In this document: positions 7,383 through 16,616 of the stretch, in pieces | Layout: each line of letters starts with the position of its first letter | How positions within the stretch are numbered: position 1 is the stretch's first letter | DNA from: Flavobacteriales bacterium | GTDB lineage: Bacteria; Bacteroidota; Bacteroidia; Flavobacteriales_F; PHOS-HE28 | DNA length: 64,000 nt | Assembly (NCBI GenBank): GCA_016702645.1 | Contig: JADJDP010000015.1 | Coordinates: 1 to 64,000, forward strand | Direction: 5' to 3' | Notes under the pieces: generated by a model | The model's database searches: none | What the model was told of the DNA's origin: nothing | What the model saw: the letters and a program-made list of their open reading frames with translations, nothing else | Program-made: the position numbers and the translations under genes

Positions 7383-9599
7383 ATGCGCATCCGATCGATC
7401 GTTGTCTTTTGGTTCCTCCTGATCGCTTCCCTGTTGCGGGCCCACGAAGGGATGTGGCTGCCCACCTTGCTCAAGAGCATCGAAGGGGATCTCCAACGTG
7501 CAGGCTTGAAGTTGAGCGCGGAGGACATCTACAGCATCAATCGGGGGAGCATCAAGGACGCGATCGTGCTCTTCGGAGGTGGCTGTACGGCCGAGGTCAT
7601 CAGCGGCCAGGGGCTCATCCTCACCAACCACCACTGCGGATTCGGGCAGATCGCGGCGCATAGCACCGTGGAGAACGACCGCCTCAAGAACGGTTATTGG
7701 GCTGCCAACAAGGGCGAGGAGCTTCGCAACGCGGGGCTCACCGCCACCTTCATCGTGCGCATGGAGGATGTCACGGACCGCATCCTGCCACAGATACCCG
7801 CAGCGGTCGCATCGATCGAGGGGGAGCGGCGCGCTCTCATATCCACCTTGGCCAAGACCATCGCGGAGGAGGCCACGAAGGGGACGCATTACAAGGCGGT
7901 CGTGCGGCCTTTCAACTACGGCAACAGTTACTACCTCATCGTTACCGAGACCTTCATGGATGTCCGGCTCGTGGGAGCACCTCCGAGCGCCATCGGCAAA
8001 TTCGGTGGTGATACGGACAACTGGATGTGGCCCCGCCACAACGCTGATTTCAGCATCTTCCGCATCTATGCGGGTGCGGACAACAAACCTGCAGAACCGA
8101 GCGATGCGAATGTGCCCTTCGCCCCGCGCCACGTGCTACCGATCAGCATGGACGGTGTGCAGGAAGGGGACTTCGCCATGATCTTCGGCTTCCCCGGCAA
8201 CACGCAGCGTTACTTGAGCAGCTATGCCGTGGACTATGTGATGAACACGGCCGATCCCCTGCGCATCGCCATGCGCACGGCCAGCCTCGGGGTGATCGAC
8301 GCGGCCATGCGCAGCAGCGACCGCACACGTTTGCAATACGCTGACAAGCAGAGCGGCATCAGCAATTCTTGGAAGAAGTGGATCGGCGAAGTGCGGGGTT
8401 TGAAGGAACTGAGGACCTTGCAGCGCAAGCGCGAATACGAGGCCGCCTATCTGGCGCTGGCCAAGGAGAAGGGGAACGATACGTACGCTACCGCGCTCAC
8501 CACGTTGGGGTCCATTTATTCGGAGTACGTGCCCTACGCCACCGCCAGGGACCTCTTCGTGGAGATGGTGTACAACGGCCCGGAGGTACTGGCCTTTGCC
8601 AACGGCTTCACGGAATTGGTGGACCAGCACGCGGCCCTCAGCAAGGATGGGAAGTTCAACGAAGCAATGGCAAAGGCATTGGCCGGTGTCGATGGCTACT
8701 TCGGCAGCTACGATGTGGAAGTGGACAAACGTGTTTTCAAGGCATTGTTGCCGATCTATCGCAAGCATATCCCGGAGCGCTTGTCGCCATCCATCCTGCA
8801 GGAGATCGATGCGAAGTACAAGGGCGACGGCAACGCGTGGATCGATGCGATGTACGCACGGAGCGTTTTCGTCGATGCAGCGAAATTGAAGTCGGCCTTG
8901 AGGAAGCCCGGCGCGAAGGCGATGAAGAAATTGGCGGCCGATCCCGCGTATCGCGCTTCGAAGAGTTTCTTCACCAGCTTTCTGGAGCAGGTACGGCCAA
9001 CGCACGCCAAACTTTCGGAAGGCATCGAAACGAACATGCGCGAGTACGTGAAAGGAATGACGGTGCTCTATCCCGAGAAGACCTACTGGCCCGATGCGAA
9101 CAGCACGTTGCGCTTGAGCTATGGCAAGGTGGAAGGAAGCACACCGCGCGATGGTGTGACCTATGCGCACTACACCACATTGGATGGCGTGCTGGAAAAG
9201 TACCTGCCCGGTGATGCGGAGTTCGATGTGCCGCAGCGACTGATCGACCTGCACAAGGCGAAGGACTACGGACCGTACGGCGTGAACGGAACGCTTCCGG
9301 TCTGCTTCACTTCCTCCCTGCACACCACGGGTGGCAACAGCGGAAGCCCGGTGCTCAACGGTCGTGGCGAGCTCATCGGGCTCAACTTCGATCGCACATG
9401 GGAGAGCACCATGAGCGACATCCAGTTCGATCCGGACAAGTGCCGCAACATCTGCGTGGACGCACGCTACCTGCTCTTCATCATCGACAAGTACGCCGGA
9501 GCGAAGCATCTGGTGGACGAAATGACCTTGGTGAAGCAGGATCCCGCGGCGGCGGGACAGGGCGTGCCGCACATGATCCAACTACCCCTACACCGTTGA
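7383..9599 (+). CDS. S46 family dipeptidyl-peptidase, DPP11-like (acidic P1 specificity)
   Basis: 738 residues, the usual size for family S46, with a signal peptide ending at RAHEG (about residue 20). The chymotrypsin-like triad is visible: His in TNHHCG (residues 83-84), Asp in the DNWMWPRHNADFSIFR region, and Ser653 in GGNSGSP. Specificity in this family depends on the residue 18 positions after the serine, Gly in DPP7 and Arg673 in DPP11. Here it is Arg671 in LNFDRTWE, predicting release of dipeptides with Asp or Glu at P1. It acts in the periplasm after oligopeptide import. The pterin dehydratase gene starts 2 nt downstream, probably in the same transcript. Confidence 0.93.
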   Translation: MRIRSIVVFWFLLIASLLRAHEGMWLPTLLKSIEGDLQRAGLKLSAEDIYSINRGSIKDAIVLFGGGCTAEVISGQGLILTNHHCGFGQIAAHSTVENDRLKNGYWAANKGEELRNAGLTATFIVRMEDVTDRILPQIPAAVASIEGERRALISTLAKTIAEEATKGTHYKAVVRPFNYGNSYYLIVTETFMDVRLVGAPPSAIGKFGGDTDNWMWPRHNADFSIFRIYAGADNKPAEPSDANVPFAPRHVLPISMDGVQEGDFAMIFGFPGNTQRYLSSYAVDYVMNTADPLRIAMRTASLGVIDAAMRSSDRTRLQYADKQSGISNSWKKWIGEVRGLKELRTLQRKREYEAAYLALAKEKGNDTYATALTTLGSIYSEYVPYATARDLFVEMVYNGPEVLAFANGFTELVDQHAALSKDGKFNEAMAKALAGVDGYFGSYDVEVDKRVFKALLPIYRKHIPERLSPSILQEIDAKYKGDGNAWIDAMYARSVFVDAAKLKSALRKPGAKAMKKLAADPAYRASKSFFTSFLEQVRPTHAKLSEGIETNMREYVKGMTVLYPEKTYWPDANSTLRLSYGKVEGSTPRDGVTYAHYTTLDGVLEKYLPGDAEFDVPQRLIDLHKAKDYGPYGVNGTLPVCFTSSLHTTGGNSGSPVLNGRGELIGLNFDRTWESTMSDIQFDPDKCRNICVDARYLLFIIDKYAGAKHLVDEMTLVKQDPAAAGQGVPHMIQLPLHR

Positions 9600-9601
9600 G
9601 T

Positions 9602-9838
9602 ATGGAAGCCTGGGTCGAGGAGAACGGCAAGCTCTGCCGCACCTTCCGCTTCGCGGATTTCAGCGAGGCCTTCGCTTTCATGACGCGGGTGGCCATGATC
9701 GCCGAGAAGCAGAACCATCATCCCGAGTGGACCAACGTGTGGAACACGGTGACCATTCGCTTGAGCACGCACGATGCAGGCGATGTTGTTACGGACAAGG
9801 ACCGCAAGCTCGCCGCGGCGATCGACCGATTGTTATAG
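9602..9838 (+). CDS. 4a-hydroxytetrahydrobiopterin dehydratase (pterin carbinolamine dehydratase)
   Basis: 78 residues with the family core QNHHPEW followed by VTIRLSTHDAGDVVTDKD; the paired His of NHHP is the catalytic motif. It dehydrates 4a-hydroxytetrahydrobiopterin, regenerating the cofactor of phenylalanine hydroxylase. It is slightly short at the N-terminus compared with the usual 95-110 residues, but the first ATG after the S46 stop gives a complete fold. Being coupled to a DPP11-like peptidase fits amino-acid catabolism, although no aromatic hydroxylase gene is in the window. Confidence 0.88.
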   Translation: MEAWVEENGKLCRTFRFADFSEAFAFMTRVAMIAEKQNHHPEWTNVWNTVTIRLSTHDAGDVVTDKDRKLAAAIDRLL

Positions 9839-9885
9839 CTCGGCCACAGCTTGGCGAAGGCTGCTTCGAGCAACTTCCAAAAGAA

Positions 9886-9913
9886 AACCCCGCCATGAGC
9901 GGGGTTCTTTTTT
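9886..9913. terminator. Bidirectional intrinsic terminator
   Basis: AACCCCGC and GCGGGGTT form an 8-bp stem around CATGA. A CTTTTTT run follows on the plus strand and a T-rich run follows on the minus strand. It sits between the convergent pterin dehydratase and DUF1573 genes and should end both. Confidence 0.8.
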
Positions 9914-9928
9914 GAATAGGGAGGTGGA

Positions 9929-10507
9929 TCAGTGACCGCCAGCGTCGATCGTTTGGATGCTAGGAGCAGCAGCGTCCTTGTTGCCGGTTCCAGGAGTAAC
10001 GAACGCGCTGATGCGCAGGGTGGTCTCCTTGGGCTCCGTGTTGGCCGTAACCGTCACGGTCTTTTGCTGTGCGTTCTCCTGCTTGCCGGGGCTGTACTCC
10101 ACCTCGATCTCGCCGGTTCCACCCGGTGGGATGGGAGCCTTCGGGTAGTTGGGCACCGTGCAGCCGCAGCTACCTACCGCGTTCTCGATCAACAGCGGCT
10201 CGCTGCCGGTGTTGGTGAAGGTGAAGATGTGCTTGTTCTTGCTGTCCTGCTTGATGGTACCGAAGTCGTGTTCGTACTTGCCGAAGGTCGCGGTGGTCTT
10301 CGGTGTGTTGTCCACTACCGGAGCAGTCTTGGCCATGGGGTCGAAGGTGGCACCTGCGGGCGTGGCAGCCACCGCGCTGTTGTCAGCCACCAAATTGCTG
10401 GTATCACTGCCTGTACCGCTCGTGCCGCCGGCGAATTGTTTCCAAGCGATCAGGCCCAAGGCCACGGCGATCACGGCGAGCAATGCGATCTGGATCTTGT
10501 CTTTCAT
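9929..10507 (-). CDS. DUF1573 domain protein, membrane anchored
   Basis: 192 residues: an N-terminal membrane helix or uncleaved signal (IQIALLAVIAVALGLIAW), a Ser/Thr/Ala-rich linker, then a DUF1573 domain (about 75-170) with its hallmark FGTIKQDSKNKHIFTFTN, then GSCGCTVPNYPKAPIPPG, then GEIEVEYSPG. DUF1573 is an Ig-like fold common in Bacteroidota periplasmic proteins; its biochemical role is not established. Single-gene transcription unit with a TATTTTCG box at 10544-10551 and a shared terminator downstream. Confidence 0.85.
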   Translation of the reverse strand: MKDKIQIALLAVIAVALGLIAWKQFAGGTSGTGSDTSNLVADNSAVAATPAGATFDPMAKTAPVVDNTPKTTATFGKYEHDFGTIKQDSKNKHIFTFTNTGSEPLLIENAVGSCGCTVPNYPKAPIPPGGTGEIEVEYSPGKQENAQQKTVTVTANTEPKETTLRISAFVTPGTGNKDAAAPSIQTIDAGGH

Positions 10508-10543
10508 CGGAGTTACGGTTGCGGGTGATGGGTGTTGAGGGCG

Positions 10544-10551
10544 CGAAAATA
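10544..10551 (-). promoter_or_regulatory. Putative -7 box (TATTTTCG) of the DUF1573 gene
   Basis: TATTTTCG on the minus strand, 36 nt before the start codon. It has the same form as the other boxes listed. Confidence 0.45.
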
Positions 10552-10603
10552 GGATATGCTCCGCGCCTGCCGCGAACCCATTAACGATCCATTGACAAAG
10601 CTT

Positions 10604-12211
10604 TTAGCGGGACATGCCCAAACGCTGGAAGGTGTCGTCCTCCAGCACCTCCAAAGCCCGCTGGAAGCTCCGGTCCACGGGATTGTCCGCGTTTATCACC
10701 TGCCAGTAGGCGCTGGTGTCCCAAAGGTCCCGGGCAATGAGGGCCTTCAGTCGCAAGGCGATCAGGTCCTTGGAGCGCATCATGCCGTCGGCATCGGGTT
10801 CCACTCCTTCGGTCTTCGCTTGGGTCTCCAAGGCGCTCAGGAGCGAAGGATCCACGGTGAAGGTGGTCCGGAAGGCTTCCACACCGGCGTATTTCTGCGT
10901 GAGTTCCGCCCGGTGAAGGTCCACGTAGTTGAGGGCGAAGGTGTTGAGGATCCCCTTGCGCACCAGTTGCCCGAAGTAGGCCGAGCTCTGCGTGGTATCG
11001 ATGGCAACGAACTCGTCCGGCATGATGCCACCACCGCCATAGACCACCCGCTTGTTCATGGTGTAGAACTTCATGGTGTCCTGCGGGTGGATGCTGTCCA
11101 GATTGGTGAGTTCGCCGTTCGCGAAGCGGTCACGCTTCTCCTGCTGGTAGGCTTCCAGGCCATCCTCGTAGGATTTCTGGATGCAGCGACCGCTGGGCGT
11201 GTAATAGCGCGAAACGGTGAGCCGCACTGCGGACCCATCGGGCAGCATGACCGGACGTTGCACAAGGCCCTTGCCGAAGCTGCGACGTCCCACGATCACC
11301 CCACGGTCCCAATCCTGCACGGCACCGCTCACGATCTCGCTCGCGCTGGCACTGCCCTCGTCCACGAGCACCACCAGTTTTCCCTTTTCGAAGCGTCCTT
11401 CCTTGGTGGAGAAGGTGTCTTCACGGGGCGAGGTGCGCCCTTCGGTGTACACCACCAACTTGCGGTCCCCTAGGAACTCATCGGCCATTTCTATCGCCGT
11501 GCGCAGGTATCCGCCACCATTGCCTTGCAGGTCCAGGATAAGGTCCTGCATGCCCATGGCCTTCAGCTCGTCCAGCTTCTCGCGGAATTCCTTCATCGTG
11601 GTCGCGCTGAAACGGCTCACCTTGATGTAGCCCACGCGCGGTGCGGCCATGTAGCTCGCTTCCACACTGTAGATGGGGATCTTGTCCCGCGTGATGGTGA
11701 AGTCCAAGGGCGCCGGTTCACCCTTGCGCGCCATCTTCACTTCCACCTTCGTTCCCTTCTTGCCGCGCAAGCGCTTCATCACATCACTGTTCTTGAAGCC
11801 CACACCGGCAACGTTCTCATTGTCGATGCTGAGCACACGGTCGCCGGAGCGGATGCCGATGCGTTCCGACGGACCGCCGGGAATGGCGTCCACCACATAG
11901 ATCGTATCCCGGATGATGTTGAACTGGATGCCGACGCCTTCGAAATTGCCCTTGAGTGGCTCGTTCACTTCCTCCAGGTCCTCCTTGGGGATGTAGATGC
12001 TGTGCGGGTCGAGCTCTTCCAACATCCGCACGATGGCGGCATCCACGAGCTGCTGCTTGTTCACATCGTCCACGTACATGCGATCGATGTGGTAGAGCAA
12101 CGACTCCAACTTGCCCACCGTGGTGGGGTCCTGTTGGGTTTGTTGCTGGCTTGATGCCTGTAGTGCAAGGCTCGCGGCGAAGGCGAGAACGGCGGTGCGG
12201 GAAAGGAGCAT
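10604..12211 (-). CDS. S41 family C-terminal processing peptidase (CtpA/Prc type)
   Basis: 535 residues from the start at 12211, chosen because it gives a signal peptide (MLLSRTAVLAFAASLALQAS). A PDZ domain spans about residues 80-165 (GVGIQFNIIRDTIYVVD, SGDRVLSIDNENVAGVG). The S41 core follows, with the substrate-site DLQGNGGG, the nucleophile Ser in DEGSASASEI and the catalytic Lys in RRSFGKGLVQ. It is a periplasmic serine protease that trims C-termini or degrades envelope proteins. TACATTGC lies at 12237-12244, upstream of the start. Frame intact. Confidence 0.92.
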   Translation of the reverse strand: MLLSRTAVLAFAASLALQASSQQQTQQDPTTVGKLESLLYHIDRMYVDDVNKQQLVDAAIVRMLEELDPHSIYIPKEDLEEVNEPLKGNFEGVGIQFNIIRDTIYVVDAIPGGPSERIGIRSGDRVLSIDNENVAGVGFKNSDVMKRLRGKKGTKVEVKMARKGEPAPLDFTITRDKIPIYSVEASYMAAPRVGYIKVSRFSATTMKEFREKLDELKAMGMQDLILDLQGNGGGYLRTAIEMADEFLGDRKLVVYTEGRTSPREDTFSTKEGRFEKGKLVVLVDEGSASASEIVSGAVQDWDRGVIVGRRSFGKGLVQRPVMLPDGSAVRLTVSRYYTPSGRCIQKSYEDGLEAYQQEKRDRFANGELTNLDSIHPQDTMKFYTMNKRVVYGGGGIMPDEFVAIDTTQSSAYFGQLVRKGILNTFALNYVDLHRAELTQKYAGVEAFRTTFTVDPSLLSALETQAKTEGVEPDADGMMRSKDLIALRLKALIARDLWDTSAYWQVINADNPVDRSFQRALEVLEDDTFQRLGMSR

Positions 12212-12236
12212 GGGGATATGGGCCGCTGGCCCGATG

Positions 12237-12244
12237 GCAATGTA
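12237..12244 (-). promoter_or_regulatory. Putative -7 box (TACATTGC) of the S41 peptidase gene
   Basis: TACATTGC on the minus strand, about 25 nt before the start codon at 12211. It is a weaker match to TAnnTTTG. Confidence 0.35.
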
Positions 12245-12301
12245 ACGTGGTAGCGAGGGCTGCGGTTGCCCGTTGCCGTTAACAACTGTCAAGCCGGAAG
12301 C

Positions 12302-14662
12302 TCATTCCTTTTCCTCGGACACCACAGCGCGGAAGCCGATGTTCAAGTGGGCTCCCTTGTCATCCGTGAGCGTGAGCGCATGCTCCCCGTCGTTCAAGGA
12401 CGTGGTCATCCGGTGATCACCGGTGGTGCTGCCGAGGTAGTTGCCATCTAGGTCCCAATGGATAACGGTAAGGGGTTCCTGGTGCGCTGCGTGCAATACC
12501 ACCCGTCCTCGCTCGCCGCTCAACTGGATAGGGATGAAGAGTTTGGCCCCGTTCTCCGGGTAGATCATTTGCATGGGTTGTTCCGATCGTCCATCAGGGA
12601 ACCATCGTCCCATGGGGGAATCGGGCGGTAGCCCGGGTGGTTCGCCGCATAGTAGAACTCCATGGCGGGCGGTAAGGAGAACCAGGGAACGAAGGAGCCT
12701 CCGCTTCCGGGTGCAACGCGATGCGTTCCGCTTGCATCCACCAGGATGCGGCGGTGATAGGGGCAGGGGGCGTTCGCGCTCCTTCCAGCAGGATGAGTTG
12801 TTCATCAAGGGCTCGCAATCCGGACCGGCGCGGTATCCGCTGGCACGACACACCTCCAATTGCCTCATGCCATCGTAGGGTGGATCGAAACCACGCCCAT
12901 CCGGCAGTGCACCGAACAACTCGAAGAGGAGCGGAGCGGCAGCGAGCGTTCCGGTGAGCCCGGGTCTTCCTTCGCCACTGGCGTTGCCGGTCCACACGCC
13001 CACCGCGTAGCGATCCGTGACACCGATGGCCCATGCATCGCGATGGCCGTAGCTCGTTCCGGTCTTCCACGCGATGCGCTCGGTACCCGCGAAACGGAAC
13101 CAGCCCGTCTCAGCCTCGGGGCGGTTCACTCCCTGCAAGGCCATGAGGGTGTGGTACAGCGATGCGGCGTTCAGCGGCGGGCGTTCTTTTTCGACCGGGG
13201 AGCGGTTCGCAACAACGGTGGGTGCATGCACGGCTCCTTCCAAGGCAGCATCACTTCCGCTGAAGCGCAGCACCACGCGCGCCATGCTCGCGTAAGCGCC
13301 GGTGAGTTCCCACAAGGTGCTTTCACCACCACCCATGATCAACGATAGACCATAGTTGTGCGCACTGCGGTCCAAGTGACGAAGCCCCATGCCCACGAGC
13401 ATGTGCCGCGTGCGTTCCACGCCATGCTCGCGCAGTGCGCGCACTGCTGGCACGTTGAGCGATCGCGCGAGCGCCTGCGAAGCGGGCACGGCACCATCAT
13501 AACGTTCATCGAAGTTGCGCGGGGCGAAACCATCGTAGCTCGTGGGTAGATCGGGCACGAGCTGGTCCGGCATGCGTTCGCCGCTTTGCAGCATGTCCGC
13601 ATAGAGGAACGGCTTGAGCAAGCTGCCGGTGCTGCGCGGTGCGCGCACGATGTCCACCATACCGGCGTGCGCCATGTCGGCATCGGGGAGGTTGCCCATG
13701 TACGCGAGCACACGGCCCGTGGGAACATCGAGCACGAGCACTGCGGCGTTGTGCACCTCGTTGGCGCGCAAGGCGGGGCCATGGCGCACGGCGAGTTCGT
13801 TCAAGCGTTGCTGCACTGCCGCATCGATCGTGGTGGTGATGCGCTGACCTTCCAGCCCTTCGCGTTGCAATGTGGTGAGCAGGTGCGGCGCGCTGCGCGG
13901 AAGTGCGAGCGGTTTCTCCGGTAGCGGCTCTTCCTTCGCGAGCGACCATTGCACACTATCGATCGCTTGCACGACGAGCAGGCGGTCCAATAGGCGATCG
14001 CGTTTGGCTCGCAGTGCATCGCGGTTGCGGCCCGGGTGGATGCGCGAAGGAGCATTGGGCAGCACAGCGAGCGTGGCGCATTCGGCCCAACCCAGTTGGT
14101 GCGCGTTGCGACCGAACCACCTCCAGGCCGCAGCATCGAGACCAACGACATTGCCGCCGAAGGGTGCGTTCGCACCGTACAACCGCAGGATCTCGTCCTT
14201 GTCGTAGCGAGTTTCCAACCGCAGGGCGAGCATCATCTCCACCAGCTTGTTCCACACGTTGCGATCGCGATCCCCGCAGGCCATGCGCGCCACTTGCATG
14301 GTGATGGTGCTGCCACCGCTCACGATGTGCCCGGCCTGCCGGTTCTGCTGCCACGCACGCACGAGCGATGGCAAATGGATACCCCAGTGATGCCGAAAGC
14401 GTCGGTCCTCGAATTCCACCAGGCACCGCTCGAAACGGGCCGGGATGCTGTCGCTCGGCGGCATGCGCCACTGGCCATCATCCGCCACGGTCGCGGCGAG
14501 GAGTTCACCCTTCGCATCCAGCAGCACCGTGCTGCGTGGTGTGGTGAAGAGCGGGTCCATGGGGCCCCAGCGCGCCCAGACGTACAGCGCCCCCAACGCT
14601 GCGAGGACCCAGCGCAGGCGTCGTGCCAGCCGCTTTGTCCACGCCCACGCGCGCTCTTTCAT
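12302..14662 (-). CDS. pbpC: Penicillin-binding protein 1C (PbpC), internally frameshifted but restored
   Basis: About 786 residues from 14662 (MKERAWAWTKRLARRL, then a membrane helix). GT51 transglycosylase with EFEDRRFRHHWG (Glu85 catalytic) and GGSTITMQVAR. Transpeptidase with STGSLLKPF (Ser/Lys), RSLNVPA and KTGTSYG. A PBP1C-type C-terminal domain ends the protein. Codons between about 12770 and 12605 are out of frame; the neighbouring frame reads perfectly (CPYHRRILVD, SFVPWFSLPPAMEFYY, GYRPIPPWDD). So two compensating indels, both in GGGGG runs, hide a normal segment. It polymerises and cross-links peptidoglycan. A macroglobulin gene, its partner in proteobacteria, lies on the same strand at 22-28 kb. 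Confidence 0.93.
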   Translation of the reverse strand: MKERAWAWTKRLARRLRWVLAALGALYVWARWGPMDPLFTTPRSTVLLDAKGELLAATVADDGQWRMPPSDSIPARFERCLVEFEDRRFRHHWGIHLPSLVRAWQQNRQAGHIVSGGSTITMQVARMACGDRDRNVWNKLVEMMLALRLETRYDKDEILRLYGANAPFGGNVVGLDAAAWRWFGRNAHQLGWAECATLAVLPNAPSRIHPGRNRDALRAKRDRLLDRLLVVQAIDSVQWSLAKEEPLPEKPLALPRSAPHLLTTLQREGLEGQRITTTIDAAVQQRLNELAVRHGPALRANEVHNAAVLVLDVPTGRVLAYMGNLPDADMAHAGMVDIVRAPRSTGSLLKPFLYADMLQSGERMPDQLVPDLPTSYDGFAPRNFDERYDGAVPASQALARSLNVPAVRALREHGVERTRHMLVGMGLRHLDRSAHNYGLSLIMGGGESTLWELTGAYASMARVVLRFSGSDAALEGAVHAPTVVANRSPVEKERPPLNAASLYHTLMALQGVNRPEAETGWFRFAGTERIAWKTGTSYGHRDAWAIGVTDRYAVGVWTGNASGEGRPGLTGTLAAAPLLFELFGALPDGRGFDPPYDGMRQLEVCRASGYRAGPDCEPLMNNSSCWKERERPLPLSPPHPGGCKRNASRCTRKRRLLRSLVLLTARHGVLLCGEPPGLPPDSPMGRWFPDGRSEQPMQMIYPENGAKLFIPIQLSGERGRVVLHAAHQEPLTVIHWDLDGNYLGSTTGDHRMTTSLNDGEHALTLTDDKGAHLNIGFRAVVSEEKE

Positions 14663-14870
14663 TCCCGTGCTCAACGTGCGCCGAAGGTCGGCTGTTGTAC
14701 CGCAGATGAGAAAGGGGACCGATCCTCGAAGTGCAGGAAGAAGCCGGTCAGCAAATGGGGCAGCTGGCACACATCGTGCGCTGTAGAATGGTCTTTGCTT
14801 TCCGCGGTTGGTGTTCCATCGGTGTTCATCCGTGGTTCCTGCCTTTGCGCTGGTTCACCCGGCATCCCTC

Positions 14871-14878
14871 TATTTTCG
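14871..14878 (+). promoter_or_regulatory. Putative -7 box (TATTTTCG) of the S1 protease gene
   Basis: TATTTTCG ends 18 nt before the ATG at 14897. Confidence 0.45.
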
Positions 14879-14896
14879 TGGACCCTTTCAACCTCC

Positions 14897-16570
14897 ATGC
14901 GTATAGCCTGCCTGTTCGCCGTCGTCGTTCTCTCATCGCTCGCGCTCCGTGCACAGGAGTTGACCGGCGCGTTGCCCATGAGCGTGCGCCTTGGTCTCGA
15001 TCGCGCGGTCGTGCGCACGCTCGAAGCCGCTGCGTTCAATGAGGAAGCAACTGCGACCGATGATGCGCAGCGTGATGCGCAGGGCAAACTTCCGCTCTAC
15101 GCGCGCTTCGTTGCACTGGATGCCACGCTCCCTGCTTCAGGCACATGGACCGAGCTCGCCGGTGGCGATCGCGTGTGGCGCCTGCGCGTTGCATCGCCCG
15201 GCGCGCAGGCCACGGAACTCTTCTTCGAGGACAGCCACTTGCCCGCGGGTGCGCAAGTGCATGTGTACGACGATGGTGGCGAACAACTGCTGGGCGGATA
15301 CACGAGCGCGCATGTGCAGGCGGATGGAACGCTCAGCACGGGCATGATCTTGGGCGATGCCTGCACGATCGAATACCACGAGCCGGCAGCGGTGCGTGGC
15401 GAAGGCAGCCTGCACCTGGTGCGCATCGCGCATGCCTACCGGCACGTGTTGCACGAAAAGAGCGATGACTGCGAAGTGGACGTGGTTTGCAGCGAAGGAG
15501 CCAACTGGACCAACGAACGAAATTCCGTGGTGCGCATCCGCGTGATCGTTCCCAGCGGTGCCGGCTTTTGCACGGGGGTGCTCATGAACAACACCGCCAA
15601 CGACTGCAAGGGATACATCCTCACCGCCTTCCATTGCACGGCGGAAAGCGTCTCGGCGAACTTCGGTTCCTACGTGTTCCGCTTCCGGCACGAGCGCACC
15701 GAGTGCGGCACCATGAACGCCACCGGCAACGACCTCACCGGCTGCCTGTTCCGCGCAGGGAGCCAGGATGGTGGCGACACTTTCCCCGGTGGTCAGTACG
15801 GATCGGACTACACGCTGCTGGAAACCACGGCACCCATCCCCGCGAGCTATTCGCCGTATTGGGCGGGCTGGGACATCAACGCCACCGGTGCCGCTTCCGG
15901 CGTATGCATCCACCATCCGGCGGGCGACGTCAAGAAGATCAGCACCTTCAGTTCGCAGGCAAGCAGTACGTCGTGGAGCGGCTTCACCAGTGGATCGCAC
16001 TGGCAAGTGACGTGGGTGGCAACGGCCAACGGGCACGGCGTCACGGAGCCCGGCTCTTCCGGCGCACCCATCTTCAATCCGCTCAAGCGCGTGGTGGGCA
16101 CTCTCACCGGTGGATTGAGTTGTTGTGTGGTGAACGACTGCGGCGACTTCACCGGACCGACCGCACCGGACAAATTCGGGAAGATGGGCTACCACTGGTG
16201 GGAGAACAACCCCAACGCCACGGAGGAGGAGTTGCATTGGTGGCTAGCACCGGTGAACAACCCGGAGTACCAGAACGGGAGTGCCGATCCCTGCGGTGCC
16301 ATCGGGATGGATGAGTTCGACCTCGTGCTGCCCGAGGTTTTCCCCAATCCCGCCAGCGACCATATCACCGTTCGCCTGCCCGGTGCATGGCAGAACGCGG
16401 AGCGCATCCACGTCACCGATGTCACCGGTCGCGTGGTGCATTCCGAACAATTGAACGGTTCGGCCTCGTTGTTGCTCCATGCAGCTGCATGGGGAACAGG
16501 CAGCTACTTCATCACGGTCTTCATCGAGGGCCGCACACCGGTGAGCGTGCGGGTGGGTGTGGTGAACTAG
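14897..16570 (+). CDS. Secreted trypsin-like (lysyl-endopeptidase-type) S1 protease with T9SS tail
   Basis: 557 residues from the Met that opens a signal peptide (MRIACLFAVVVLSSLALRAQ). The frame is open further upstream but that part is antisense to pbpC. A beta-sandwich prodomain (about 60-175) precedes the S1 domain: catalytic His in LTAFHC, Asp in GSDYTLLE, Ser in PGSSGAPIF, with several paired Cys as in Achromobacter protease I. The tail (EVFPNPASDHITVRL, then VTDVTGRVVHSE) is a type IX sorting domain. Predicted extracellular endoprotease that would feed the periplasmic dipeptidyl-peptidases. Confidence 0.88.
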   Translation: MRIACLFAVVVLSSLALRAQELTGALPMSVRLGLDRAVVRTLEAAAFNEEATATDDAQRDAQGKLPLYARFVALDATLPASGTWTELAGGDRVWRLRVASPGAQATELFFEDSHLPAGAQVHVYDDGGEQLLGGYTSAHVQADGTLSTGMILGDACTIEYHEPAAVRGEGSLHLVRIAHAYRHVLHEKSDDCEVDVVCSEGANWTNERNSVVRIRVIVPSGAGFCTGVLMNNTANDCKGYILTAFHCTAESVSANFGSYVFRFRHERTECGTMNATGNDLTGCLFRAGSQDGGDTFPGGQYGSDYTLLETTAPIPASYSPYWAGWDINATGAASGVCIHHPAGDVKKISTFSSQASSTSWSGFTSGSHWQVTWVATANGHGVTEPGSSGAPIFNPLKRVVGTLTGGLSCCVVNDCGDFTGPTAPDKFGKMGYHWWENNPNATEEELHWWLAPVNNPEYQNGSADPCGAIGMDEFDLVLPEVFPNPASDHITVRLPGAWQNAERIHVTDVTGRVVHSEQLNGSASLLLHAAAWGTGSYFITVFIEGRTPVSVRVGVVN

Positions 16571-16594
16571 CGCCGCGTAGCGCTCGCTTCCCGT

Positions 16595-16602
16595 TACCTT
16601 GA
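16595..16602 (+). promoter_or_regulatory. Putative -7 box (TACCTTGA)
   Basis: TACCTTGA lies 14 nt before the ATG at 16617 and 25 nt after the stop of the S1 protease. Moderate match. Confidence 0.35.
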
Positions 16603-16616
16603 GCCCCATCCCGAAC

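Noticed and set aside
13300..14600. Long open frames antisense to pbpC.
   Set aside because: High GC content creates open antisense frames; codon patterns and homology support only the minus strand.
14036..14896. N-terminal extension of the S1 protease of about 287 residues.
   Set aside because: It is antisense to pbpC, has no signal peptide, and a clean signal peptide starts at 14897.
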